DNA of 64,000 bases. It comes from an uncultured Eggerthella sp. Lineage in GTDB: Bacteria > Actinomycetota > Coriobacteriia > Coriobacteriales > Eggerthellaceae. Below are positions 51,782 to 59,975 of the stretch, in pieces. The notes under the pieces were generated by a model. That model was not told the origin of the DNA, made no database searches, and saw nothing but the letters and a program-made list of their open reading frames with translations. Made by a program: the position numbers and the translations under genes. Location of the stretch: NCBI GenBank assembly GCA_900553605.1, contig USDX01000008.1, forward strand, positions 1 through 64,000. Direction: 5' to 3'. Within the stretch, counting starts at the first letter, position 1; the number at the start of each line of letters is the position of its first letter.

Positions 51782-52633
51782 ATGACCCGCATTTTGAAAT
51801 CGAAACCAGTTACTGATGCGATTGCCGCCGATCTTGCTCATCGTGTCGAGCGTCTGAAGATCTTGGGCATCGAACCTACGCTTGCTATCGTTCGCGTAGG
51901 GTCCCGCCCCGACGACCTGAGCTACGAGCGCACTGCTTGCAAGCGCGCAAAGGCTTTGGGTCTGACCACACGTGTGTTCGAGCTCGATGAAAAGGTTTCC
52001 CAGGAAAAACTGCTCCTGCAAATTCGCCGCATCAACGCCGATTCAAGCATTCATGGTTGCTTGGTGTTCCGCCCTCTTCCCTCTGAGATGGAAGACAAGC
52101 TTGTTTGCGATGAGCTTGCTATGGCGAAGGATATCGACGGCGTTTCCACTGCATCGCTTGGTGCGGTGTTTACCGATGCCAAGGAAGGCTTTGCTCCTAG
52201 CACCGCAGAAGCTTGCGTAAGGGCGCTCGATTTTTACGATATCCCTGTAGAGGGCAAGCACGTAGTTGTCGTTGGTCGCAGTCTTGTGGTGGGCAAACCT
52301 GTTGCCATGCTGCTGCTTCGCCGCAATGCCAGCGTGACCATCTGCCATTCCCGCACGGAGGACCTGCCCAAGATCATGCGCACGGCAGACATCGTTATTT
52401 GCGCAACGGGCCGCGCACGTGCCTTTGATGCATCGTGCTTCCGCGAAGGCCAGACGGTTTTGGACGTTGGTATCAATTTTGACAAGGACGGCAACCTGTG
52501 CGGCGATGTCGACTATGAATCGGTCGAGCCCGTTGTCGATGCCATCACCCCGGTCCCAGGTGGTCTCGGTTCTGTTACCACTTCTATCACCATGGAGCAT
52601 ACGGTTTCGGCTGCAGAAAAGACCATCAGGTAA
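51782..52633 (+). CDS. folD: FolD-family methylene-THF dehydrogenase, probably lacking cyclohydrolase activity
   Basis: 283 residues with a normal Rossmann half (HVVVVGRSLVVGKPVAMLLL, ITPVPGGLGSVTTSITMEHT). In the catalytic half the YVxxKxK motif reads YERTACK: Tyr48 is kept, but the position of the essential Lys (Lys54 in E. coli) is Ala52, and the Gln of LVQLPLP (Gln98) is Phe96; Asp119 is kept. Lys and Gln are needed for cyclohydrolase but not dehydrogenase activity in studied FolD/MTHFD enzymes. The adjacent fchA-like gene would supply the missing step. NAD or NADP preference is not readable. Confidence 0.9.
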   Translation: MTRILKSKPVTDAIAADLAHRVERLKILGIEPTLAIVRVGSRPDDLSYERTACKRAKALGLTTRVFELDEKVSQEKLLLQIRRINADSSIHGCLVFRPLPSEMEDKLVCDELAMAKDIDGVSTASLGAVFTDAKEGFAPSTAEACVRALDFYDIPVEGKHVVVVGRSLVVGKPVAMLLLRRNASVTICHSRTEDLPKIMRTADIVICATGRARAFDASCFREGQTVLDVGINFDKDGNLCGDVDYESVEPVVDAITPVPGGLGSVTTSITMEHTVSAAEKTIR

Positions 52634-52676
52634 TTCTGCTTGTCGTTAAATGAATGCATGGGCGCCAAGGCGCCAA

Positions 52677-52709
52677 AGCGCTCAATGGGGTTGTTCCTCA
52701 TTGAGCGCT
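52677..52709 (+). terminator. Inverted repeat between folD and tsaE
   Basis: A perfect 11-bp stem AGCGCTCAATG/CATTGAGCGCT with an 11-base loop lies between the two genes. The following sequence has few T residues. GGCGCCAAGGCGCC just before it can also pair. Confidence 0.55.
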
Positions 52710-52743
52710 CTTGTTGGATCCTGCTTTTCCGAAGGGAATCTTT

Positions 52744-53223
52744 ATGTCCGGCAAATGGGTTGAAATAGCACGTACCTCTTCGGTAGAGGAAACGCAAGCT
52801 TGCGCAGCGGCACTGGCTGGCGTGCTTGATGCAGGTGCTGTTGTGACGCTTGACGGAGATCTGGGGGCGGGAAAAACGCACTTTACCCAGGGGCTGGCAG
52901 CTGCCTTGGGCGTTGCGCAGGCGGTAACGAGCCCCACCTTCAACTTGGTGGTTGAATACACCGATGGGCGTCTTCCCCTGTACCATTTTGATCTGTATCG
53001 CCTTGATTCCCCTTACCAATTGGAAGACTTGGCATTTTACGAATACGTCGAAGGCGATGGCGTTTCCTGCATCGAGTGGGCTTCGAAATTTCCCGAAGAA
53101 ATGCCAGAAGATAGGCTCGAGGTGTATCTTGCCGTCGAGGGCGAAAACGTTCGGGCAATTCGGGCATGTGCCCACGGATCGGCAGAATCAATGCTTCAGA
53201 GTTGGCGGGCTGCGTTGGCTTAG
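52744..53223 (+). CDS. tsaE: tRNA t6A biosynthesis ATPase TsaE
   Basis: ATPase that resets the TsaB-TsaD complex in making N6-threonylcarbamoyladenosine at position 37 of ANN-decoding tRNAs. 159 residues. The Walker A is LDGDLGAGKTHFTQGLA; SPTFNLVVEY and LYHFDLYRLDSPYQLEDL match switch and Walker B regions, and CIEWASKFPEEMP is the family's late Trp motif. ATG 52744 follows GAAGGGAA. Directly upstream of the TsaB-RimI-TsaD fusion. Confidence 0.94.
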   Translation: MSGKWVEIARTSSVEETQACAAALAGVLDAGAVVTLDGDLGAGKTHFTQGLAAALGVAQAVTSPTFNLVVEYTDGRLPLYHFDLYRLDSPYQLEDLAFYEYVEGDGVSCIEWASKFPEEMPEDRLEVYLAVEGENVRAIRACAHGSAESMLQSWRAALA

Positions 53224-53405
53224 CTTTTTGCCAGGCGCGTTCTTTTCGGAAGGATTGCGCCTGGTTTTTCTGTTTTCAGGGGCATGCGCTAGGATAGCTA
53301 GCGAAAGAAAACAGGCATTAAACGTCGCTTGCCCATCCCGTGCCGCCCCCGTTGCTTTTACGGAGATGGCATCGGCGGCCGCAATGCAATAAGAACAGGA
53401 TTCGC

Positions 53406-55811
53406 ATGAACAACTACGTAGTTGCTTTCGACACGGCAAATGAAATGATTTCCTTGGGAATAGGTCTTCTCGATCGTGCCAAGAAAACCATTGACTGCAT
53501 CGCTTCGCGCGAGGTCGGTGCGTTTCGCGCATCGAACGTCAAGCTATTGCCCGAAATCGATGCTCTGTTGGCGGATGCGGGCATTTCGCGCGGTGAAGTT
53601 GCGTGCGTAGTGTGCGGCCGTGGCCCCGGTTCGTTTACCGGCGTGCGCATCTGCCTTGCCAGCGCTAAGGGCATTGCCATTGGTTTGGGCGTGCCGCTGT
53701 TCGGCGTTTCCACCTCAGACGCTCAGGCATGGCAGCAGTGGGCTAACGGGGTGCGCGGCTCAGTGGTGGTACTGGGCGATGCGATGCGCAAAGAAGTCTA
53801 TCCCGTTCGCTATCACGTAACCGACAGCGGTATCGAGCGCCTGAACTCCGATACCGTTATGAAGGCGGCGTCCTTGCCCGAGTGGCTGGGAAGCGGAAGC
53901 GATCAGCGCATCGTGGGTGATGCGCTGAAGAAATACTCCGCTCTGTGCGAAGGCCACGGCAACATTGCGGGCGAAGAAGAGCGCTACCCAACAGGCGCCG
54001 GCCTTCTTCTTGCGGCGCAGGAGGCTTGGGCGGAGGGGACGTTCGATCCCGACGGTGGTGTGTTGGGCGACCCTTGCACGCTTCTTCCCGTGTACACGCG
54101 CCTTTCCGACGCTGAAGAGCATGAGCGCATTAAATTTGCCAAGCAGGATGCCGAAGCCAACGCCGTTGAGGCGAAGGACCTTGAGTCGGGTGTGCAGGGC
54201 GGATCGGTGATTCGCTATCAGCCGCTCGAAGCGGCATGGGTGCCTGCGGTTGCCGCCATGGAGTCGCAGGTTATGGGTACGGATGCCTGGAGCGAGGCAC
54301 AGGTGCTCGACGAGCTGCCTCGTCCCGACCGCACGTGGTGGGCGGCGTTTGAGGTTGCTGATACGCGTAAGCGCACGGTGAACGTTGGCGAAGCGAAGCT
54401 GGTGGGTTATGCCGGTGGCTGGATAAACGATGGTCAGGTGCAGTTGCTGAAGGTGGCGTCCGATCCGGCTTATAGGCGTCAGGGCATTGCGCAAGAGCTT
54501 TTGGCACGCATTGCCCTTGATGCACGTGATTTGGGTGCAAAGGAAATGACCCTTGAAGTCCGTGCGTCGAATACGGGTGCGCATGCCTTCTATGAGCGTT
54601 TGGGCTTGAAGAATATCGGTATTCGCCCGCGTTATTATTCCGATGGGGAAAACGCTTGCATCTATGAAGGCCCGCTTCCTCTTTCCGAGCACGACGTTGC
54701 CGGTATGGAGTTGCGCTTGAATGCTGCAGCTGCACACGCGGGCGAAGCTGCAGGAGACTGTGTGCCGCTTGAGGGCAAGCTCATCTTGGCTATCGAGTCT
54801 TCGTGCGACGAAACCGCCGCAGCGCTTATCGATGAAGCGGGAACCATTGTCGCTGATGTGGTTGCTTCTCAGATCGATTTTCACTCCCGTTTCGGTGGGG
54901 TAGTGCCCGAAATTGCCAGCCGTAAGCATATTGAGGCTATCGGTGGGGTGGTGATCGAGTGCTTGGCCCAAGCGCGCGAGCGCACAGGCAAGGCCGATCT
55001 TTCTTGGAACGATTTGGCTGCTGTTTCGGTGACCTATGCGCCTGGTTTGGTTGGCGCCCTGGTTGTGGGCGCGGCATTCGCAAAGGGTTTGGCCTGGGCT
55101 TGCGATGTGCCGCTTATCGGCGTGAACCACCTGGAGGGCCACTTGTATGCGAACAAGATCGCCTGCCCCGATATCAAGCCGCCTATGGTGGTTTCGCTCG
55201 TTTCGGGTGGTCACACCATGTTGGTGCATGTAAAAGACTGGGGCAGCTATGAAACTATGGGTTCAACGCTCGACGATGCGGTAGGAGAGGCCTTCGACAA
55301 GGTGGCAAAGGCAATGGGGCTGGGGTATCCTGGCGGCCCGCTCATTTCTGCTTTAGCTGAAAAGGGCAACCCTAAGGCTGTTCGTTTCCCCCGTGCGCTG
55401 ATGCATTCGGGCGATTTGCAGTTCTCGCTTTCAGGCTTGAAGACCTCGGTTATGACTTACTTGCAGAAAGAACAGCAGGCAGGCCGTGAAATCAATCAGG
55501 CTGATGTGGCGGCAAGCTTTCAGGCTGCAGTTATCGACGTCCAGGTGGCCAAGGCTCGCACGGCGCTTCGCCAGACGGGTGCAAAAGAGTTCTGCCTGGG
55601 CGGTGGCGTTGCTGCCAACCCTGAGCTGCGTCACGCCTATGAGGCCATGTGCCATCAAATAGGCGTTCGCCTTACCATGCCTCCGCTTTCCGCCTGCACG
55701 GACAATGCTGCCATGATCGCCCTGGTGGCGCTCGATCGTTATAAGCAGGGCAAGTTTTTTGGCTTGGATTGCGACGTGAAAGCCCACGCCCCGCTCGACG
55801 AGGCGTATTAG
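53406..55811 (+). CDS. TsaB-RimI-TsaD triple fusion
   Basis: One 801-residue chain with three enzymes normally separate. Residues 1 to about 240 are TsaB (VVAFDTANEMISLGIG, GRGPGSFTGVRICLASAKG). About 265-435 is a GNAT acetyltransferase like RimI (VASDPAYRRQGIAQELL, VRASNTGAHAFYERLGL), which acetylates ribosomal protein S18. About 457-801 is TsaD (LAIESSCDETAAALID, VNHLEGHLYAN with two metal His, VSLVSGGHTML, LGGGVAANPELR, SACTDNAAM). All core motifs are intact. ATG 53406 with AGGA upstream. With tsaE it provides three of the four bacterial t6A proteins; TsaC is not in the window. Confidence 0.94.
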   Translation: MNNYVVAFDTANEMISLGIGLLDRAKKTIDCIASREVGAFRASNVKLLPEIDALLADAGISRGEVACVVCGRGPGSFTGVRICLASAKGIAIGLGVPLFGVSTSDAQAWQQWANGVRGSVVVLGDAMRKEVYPVRYHVTDSGIERLNSDTVMKAASLPEWLGSGSDQRIVGDALKKYSALCEGHGNIAGEEERYPTGAGLLLAAQEAWAEGTFDPDGGVLGDPCTLLPVYTRLSDAEEHERIKFAKQDAEANAVEAKDLESGVQGGSVIRYQPLEAAWVPAVAAMESQVMGTDAWSEAQVLDELPRPDRTWWAAFEVADTRKRTVNVGEAKLVGYAGGWINDGQVQLLKVASDPAYRRQGIAQELLARIALDARDLGAKEMTLEVRASNTGAHAFYERLGLKNIGIRPRYYSDGENACIYEGPLPLSEHDVAGMELRLNAAAAHAGEAAGDCVPLEGKLILAIESSCDETAAALIDEAGTIVADVVASQIDFHSRFGGVVPEIASRKHIEAIGGVVIECLAQARERTGKADLSWNDLAAVSVTYAPGLVGALVVGAAFAKGLAWACDVPLIGVNHLEGHLYANKIACPDIKPPMVVSLVSGGHTMLVHVKDWGSYETMGSTLDDAVGEAFDKVAKAMGLGYPGGPLISALAEKGNPKAVRFPRALMHSGDLQFSLSGLKTSVMTYLQKEQQAGREINQADVAASFQAAVIDVQVAKARTALRQTGAKEFCLGGGVAANPELRHAYEAMCHQIGVRLTMPPLSACTDNAAMIALVALDRYKQGKFFGLDCDVKAHAPLDEAY

Positions 55812-55968
55812 GCCTTGCTTCTCGGGTCCTGGTTGGCGGGACATGTTAGTCGGGGCTTGGGATCGTTTATCGCATAGTGCTAGGAATCGCTCATGGCATA
55901 GGCGCCCTGGAGAGGGTACCCGTCGCATACGGGGCGCAACGTGTTCGCAGCCTCGGTGCCCTCTTCGG

Positions 55969-55974
55969 TATAAT
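55969..55974 (+). promoter_or_regulatory. -10 box upstream of the flavin reductase gene
   Basis: A perfect TATAAT lies 33 bases before the start codon, with a weak TTCGCA at 55944-55949 and 19-base spacing. Confidence 0.4.
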
Positions 55975-56006
55975 CGATCGCGAAAACACGCGTAAAGGAG
56001 ATTGGT

Positions 56007-56531
56007 ATGAAGCGCTCTATCGATGTAATTGAACATGCTGGCGAAATCATGAAGAAGGTCAACGATGCCGTCTTGCTCACCACCAAGAAAGACGGCCAGG
56101 TTAACGCCATGACCATCAGCTGGGGCGGTATGGCCATTGAGTGGGGAAAGCCCCTGTTCATTACCTATGTGCGCGAAAGCCGTTTCACCAAGGAATTCTT
56201 GGATGCCACGGGTGAGTTCACGGTGAACCTGCCCATGGGCGAGTTCGACAAGAAGATCACTGCGGTATGCGGCGCAAAGTCGGGTCGCGATATGGACAAG
56301 GTTGCCGAGCTGGGGCTCACGCTGGAAGATCCCGAAGAGGTTAATGTGCCGGGCATTCGCGAGCTTCCCCTTACGTTGGAGTGCCGCGTCCTGTTCAAGC
56401 AGGAACAGGATCTTGCCAATCTTGATGCCGCGGATGCGGAAAAGTGGTATCCCGTCGATGAAGCGCTGGGCGGTCCCAATAAGCACACGGCCTATTACGC
56501 CGAAATCGTGGCGGCCTACGTTATTGAGTAG
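56007..56531 (+). CDS. Flavin reductase-like (FMN-binding split barrel) protein
   Basis: 174 residues of the PF01613 flavin reductase-like family. NAMTISWGGMAIEWGKPLFI and VRESRFTKEFLDATGEFTVNLP are the flavin-binding features, and HTAYYAEIVAAYV is near the C-terminus. Such proteins reduce or carry FMN, and in anaerobes often act as small electron carriers or oxygen/nitro-compound scavengers. The physiological partner is unknown. ATG with AAAGGAG upstream; single-gene unit between the triple fusion and menG. Confidence 0.87.
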   Translation: MKRSIDVIEHAGEIMKKVNDAVLLTTKKDGQVNAMTISWGGMAIEWGKPLFITYVRESRFTKEFLDATGEFTVNLPMGEFDKKITAVCGAKSGRDMDKVAELGLTLEDPEEVNVPGIRELPLTLECRVLFKQEQDLANLDAADAEKWYPVDEALGGPNKHTAYYAEIVAAYVIE

Positions 56532-56628
56532 TTCTGGCTACAGTGCACTATGGGCAGGGGCACCTGCCAGCTTCTGAGGCTGGCGCGTCTGCCTATTTCT
56601 CCATGCCCCGATGTATTAAAATATGAGT

Positions 56629-56674
56629 ATGGACGCGCACCCTGGTTAAGAACCGAGGCCCGCGTCCATTTTTT
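56629..56674 (+). terminator. Terminator downstream of the flavin reductase gene
   Basis: ATGGACGCG (56629-56637) pairs with CGCGTCCAT (56661-56669), followed by six T residues, about 100 bases past the stop. Confidence 0.7.
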
Positions 56675-56744
56675 AGTGCCTTAACCGTCCCGTCACTATG
56701 TATGACGTGTATGTACAGCGCACCATGCCAGGGGCGCTTGCCCG

Positions 56745-57524
56745 CTATTCCTTGTACGCGATATGAACAGCGGCAACGCCAAACGTTACATTGGTGTATT
56801 CGACACGGGAAAAGCCCGCATTCTTCAGCATGCGCGTGAAACCCTTTTGATCGGGAAACGCCTTGATCGACTTCGCCAGGTACACAAAGCCCGAAGCATC
56901 GCCTGTGACGATCTTTCCCCAGGTGGGAATACCCCAACGCAAATACAGGTTGTAGCCCAAGCGCATAAGGGGATTGGGCGGGGTTGAGAATTCCAACACG
57001 CACAGCGCGCCGCCCGGCTTCAGCACGCGATACATCTCAGAAAGCGCACGTTCGCGTTCGGGCATGTTGCGAATGCCGTACGACATGGTGATTATGTCGA
57101 AAGACCCGTCTTCGTAGGGAATGTCTTGCCCGTCAACCACGGCAAGCTCAACGGGAACGCCGTTTGCCTCGCCTGTATCGAGTCGGCTCTGGGCTACTTC
57201 GAGCATGGCGGGCGTGTAATCGGAGAGGATGATGTGCTTGGGCTGCTTCCGTTCGCAGGCCGTAAACGTCACATCGCCCGTGCCGCCGGCAATATCCAGC
57301 ATCAGCGTTTCGCTGGTAATGGGCGATTTATCGATAAGTGTGCGCAGCCAGCTGCGGTATTGGCCGAAACTGGAGAGCTTGTTGAAACGCTCGTACTTCC
57401 AAGCAATATCAGTGAAGATTTTCTTCACGCGAGCAGAAGAAATCTCAGCAGGGGCCTCCTGACCCGTGGCGGTGTCGATGGAGTGGTCTGCTTTCTTTTC
57501 GGGCGTTTGAGGGGTGTTGCTCAT
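56745..57524 (-). CDS. menG: Demethylmenaquinone methyltransferase
   Basis: SAM-dependent C-methylation of demethylmenaquinone, the last step of menaquinone synthesis (UbiE/MenG family). 259 residues with a 28-residue charged N-terminal extension. FTDIAWKYERFNKLSSFGQ, LDIAGGTGDVTF (motif I), DGQDIPYEDGSFDIITMSYG and the UbiE signature RVLKPGGALCVLEFSTP are all present. The start ATG at 57524 is preceded by AAGGA at slightly long spacing. Indicates a menaquinone-based respiratory chain. Confidence 0.92.
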   Translation of the reverse strand: MSNTPQTPEKKADHSIDTATGQEAPAEISSARVKKIFTDIAWKYERFNKLSSFGQYRSWLRTLIDKSPITSETLMLDIAGGTGDVTFTACERKQPKHIILSDYTPAMLEVAQSRLDTGEANGVPVELAVVDGQDIPYEDGSFDIITMSYGIRNMPERERALSEMYRVLKPGGALCVLEFSTPPNPLMRLGYNLYLRWGIPTWGKIVTGDASGFVYLAKSIKAFPDQKGFTRMLKNAGFSRVEYTNVTFGVAAVHIAYKE

Positions 57525-57688
57525 GCGCTATCGCGTCCTTAAGTACGAGTATTGCCGTCTGCGTTAGCTGATTATAGACAAGAACGGCACGCTTGCGTAT
57601 CTGGCTCGTTAGGGGTCTGTGAAAAACGGCAAGATATAAACGCCGCAATGCTATCATTGCAAAGAATTACTCTATCGGGAGGATGCGC

Positions 57689-59041
57689 ATGCTACTGATC
57701 GCTGAATACGTTGTTCCGGTTTCATCCGAGCCCATCGAGCACGGTGCGGTTTTCATTAAAGACGGTGCTATCGCCGACATCGGCGATGCAGAAATGATGC
57801 GCTTGCGTTACCCCAACGAAGAGGTAAAAGACTTCGGCATGGCTGCGCTTACCCCGGGTTTTATCGACCTGCATGCACGCATGGAAGACGCTGTGTTCCG
57901 CGGTTTGGTGCACGACCTGCCCTTTGTTCAGTGGCGCAAGGAAATCGCTGCGTTGCGTAAGCGCATTTCCTATGCAGAGGCGTTTGACTCTGCGTTCCTG
58001 GGCGGCCTTGAGGCGCTTTCCTCGGGCGTTACCACTGTGGCGGACATCACATCTACGGGTGCTTGCGTTTCAGCTGCTCAGAAGCTTGGTTTGCGCGGTA
58101 TGTTCTATCGCGAGGCAGGAGCAATCGACAAGCGCTTGGTTAACTACGCCATCAAGAAGGCTGATAGCGACTTGGAAAAGTGGTCGCAGGCCATCGACCC
58201 CGACCGCATCACCCTGGGCGTTGCGCCAGATCCGGTGTACGAATGCCATCCCGAGCTGTATCGCAGTGTGGTGAAGTACGCCTCCGATAACGGCGACCTG
58301 CCTATCGCAATGGATTTGGCGGGCAGCAGCGAAGAGTACCGCTTCGTGAAGTACGGCGCTCCCTCTGGCTTGGACGAAGATCTGGGAATGCAGGGTTTCA
58401 TGGAAATTCCGCCATGGCTTCCCACTTCTGCAACTCCCGTCAACTATGTGTTGAACTGGGGTTTGTTCGACGCAAAGAACGTGATGATCGTCTATGGCGT
58501 ACGCGTAAACGACGAAGACATCAGGCATTTGAAGGAATACGACGTTGCCGTATGCGCATGCCCCAGCTTGAATGCTCAGTTGGGCATGGGCGTTGCTCCT
58601 GTGAGTGAGTACCTGCGCTCTGGTATGCGTGTGGGCCTGGGCACTGGCGCTCCGGCTTCTATCGACACGATGGATATCTTTAGCGAAATGCGCATGGAAT
58701 TGCTCATTCAGCGTGCTGTTACCGGCGAATTCCTTGATTCCCGCACGCTTATGGAAATGGGCACTTTGCGTGCCGCCCAGGCACTGCGCATTGACGACAA
58801 GGTTGGTTCTCTTGAGGTTGGCAAACGTGCCGACATCGTTGCGGTCGATCTGTCCGGTTCACACTCTACCCCCACGTCAGACCCTGTTTCTGCCCTTTTG
58901 GGCTCAGTGGGCAACGGCGATGTATCCATGACCATGGTTGACGGCAAGGTCCTCTACGAACGTGGACGCTTGCACGTTGCTGGTGAAGTGGCAAAGAACA
59001 TCGCGCACGTTCTTGAGATTCGCGGTCGCCTCCGCTCTTAA
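57689..59041 (+). CDS. Amidohydrolase-family protein lacking metal ligands (probable pseudoenzyme)
   Basis: 450 residues with the full fold of the MtaD/SAH-deaminase (ATZ/TRZ) group: PGFIDLHARMEDAVFRGLVHDLPF, GLEALSSGVTTVADI, and the C-terminal AQALRIDDKVGSLEVGKRADIV. The metal and catalytic residues are changed: HxH is His62-Ala-Arg64; the HLxE site is Asp209..Gly212; the next conserved His is Tyr269; the final Asp of LGTDGAAS is Gly320. Only one metal ligand remains, so hydrolysis is unlikely. The reading frame is intact and well expressed-looking. ATG 57689 is six bases after GGGAGG. Confidence 0.85.
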   Translation: MLLIAEYVVPVSSEPIEHGAVFIKDGAIADIGDAEMMRLRYPNEEVKDFGMAALTPGFIDLHARMEDAVFRGLVHDLPFVQWRKEIAALRKRISYAEAFDSAFLGGLEALSSGVTTVADITSTGACVSAAQKLGLRGMFYREAGAIDKRLVNYAIKKADSDLEKWSQAIDPDRITLGVAPDPVYECHPELYRSVVKYASDNGDLPIAMDLAGSSEEYRFVKYGAPSGLDEDLGMQGFMEIPPWLPTSATPVNYVLNWGLFDAKNVMIVYGVRVNDEDIRHLKEYDVAVCACPSLNAQLGMGVAPVSEYLRSGMRVGLGTGAPASIDTMDIFSEMRMELLIQRAVTGEFLDSRTLMEMGTLRAAQALRIDDKVGSLEVGKRADIVAVDLSGSHSTPTSDPVSALLGSVGNGDVSMTMVDGKVLYERGRLHVAGEVAKNIAHVLEIRGRLRS

Positions 59042-59058
59042 TGCCTATTGGCACCAGT

Positions 59059-59092
59059 AAGCCCCTCTTGTCGAAAAGAGGGGCTTGTTTTG
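59059..59092 (+). terminator. Rho-independent terminator of the amidohydrolase-like gene
   Basis: An 11-bp stem AAGCCCCTCTT/AAGAGGGGCTT with a 6-base loop is followed by GTTTTG, 18 bases after the stop. Confidence 0.82.
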
Positions 59093-59137
59093 CGTACCGT
59101 GCGTTAAGGTGACCACACGCATACGGAAAGAGATTCA

Positions 59138-59344
59138 ATGGCTAACGGTAAAAAGCAGAAGATGACGGCAAAGCAGCTGAAGGAGCGCGAGGAGCGTGCC
59201 CTCGAGCGCCAGCGTCTTGCCGAAGAAAAAAAGAAGCGCGAAGAGCTTCTCAAGCGCATATTCGTTATTGCGGTGTGCGTGATTTTGATCTTGGCTCTCT
59301 CTCTTCCCACCATGGGCCTTATGTTCCTTGGCGGAAACCAATAA
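59138..59344 (+). CDS. Small membrane protein with charged N-terminal helix
   Basis: 68 residues. The first 38 are extremely charged and helical (KQLKEREERALERQRLAEE), followed by one membrane helix (IFVIAVCVILILALSLPTMG) and a short tail. No family recognised; such proteins often precede tatA in related actinomycetes only by inference. ATG preceded by GGAAAGAG. It lies 80 bases before tatA and may share its transcript. Confidence 0.65.
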   Translation: MANGKKQKMTAKQLKEREERALERQRLAEEKKKREELLKRIFVIAVCVILILALSLPTMGLMFLGGNQ

Positions 59345-59423
59345 AGGCTCCAAGCGGCAAAACCACTAAGCGCTGCCCGTCGTTGTGCGGCTTGGTAGCG
59401 CTGAAGAGATAAGGAAGTACCAG

Positions 59424-59972
59424 TTGTTCGGCATTGGCGGATTTGAGCTATTCATAATCCTGCTGTTCGCGTTCTTGATTTTTGGCCCCGACAAGTTGCC
59501 CGAAATGGCAAAAACGTTGGGTGTTGCGCTCAACAAATTCAAGCAGGCGCAGGAAGAAATGAAGGCGGTTATCAACGACGAGGTTTTGGATCCCGATGCA
59601 GGCAAAAAGGCCGCGTCTGGTTCTGGCTCGAAGCCGGCACCGCATGCAACCAAGGAATCGTTTGCTGAGCGCAAGGCTCGCTACGACAAAGAGCGTGCCG
59701 AGCGATTGAAGCGCCAGCAGATCGACGCCAACCGCGCCGCCATGAAGGCGGAGGCGGCGAAAAAAGCCGAAGAGCTCGAAAAAGCTGCGGAAGGCAAGTC
59801 CGAAAAGACCGCGGCGAAGTCGTCCGATCATACGGAACCTGCATCCAAACCCACGCCCTCGGCAAAGTCCGCGCCGGCGCTTACTCCCGACGAGTTATTC
59901 GGCACCAAGCCGGTGAAGCCCGCTCCTCGTGCTGCGCAAAAGGAAGCAGCGGCAACGGAAGGGGGCGAATAG
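59424..59972 (+). CDS. tatA: Twin-arginine translocase subunit TatA/TatB type
   Basis: Pore-forming or TatB-like subunit of the Tat system, which exports folded cofactor-bearing proteins. The start is taken as the TTG at 59424, eight bases after AAGGA, giving the perfect family N-terminus MFGIGGFELFIILLFAFLIF followed by GPDKLPEMAKTLG. An amphipathic helix and a long Lys/Ala/Glu-rich tail follow; 182 residues is long for TatA and closer to TatB, so a TatB role is possible. tatC follows after three bases. Confidence 0.9.
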   Translation: MFGIGGFELFIILLFAFLIFGPDKLPEMAKTLGVALNKFKQAQEEMKAVINDEVLDPDAGKKAASGSGSKPAPHATKESFAERKARYDKERAERLKRQQIDANRAAMKAEAAKKAEELEKAAEGKSEKTAAKSSDHTEPASKPTPSAKSAPALTPDELFGTKPVKPAPRAAQKEAAATEGGE

Positions 59973-59975
59973 CGT

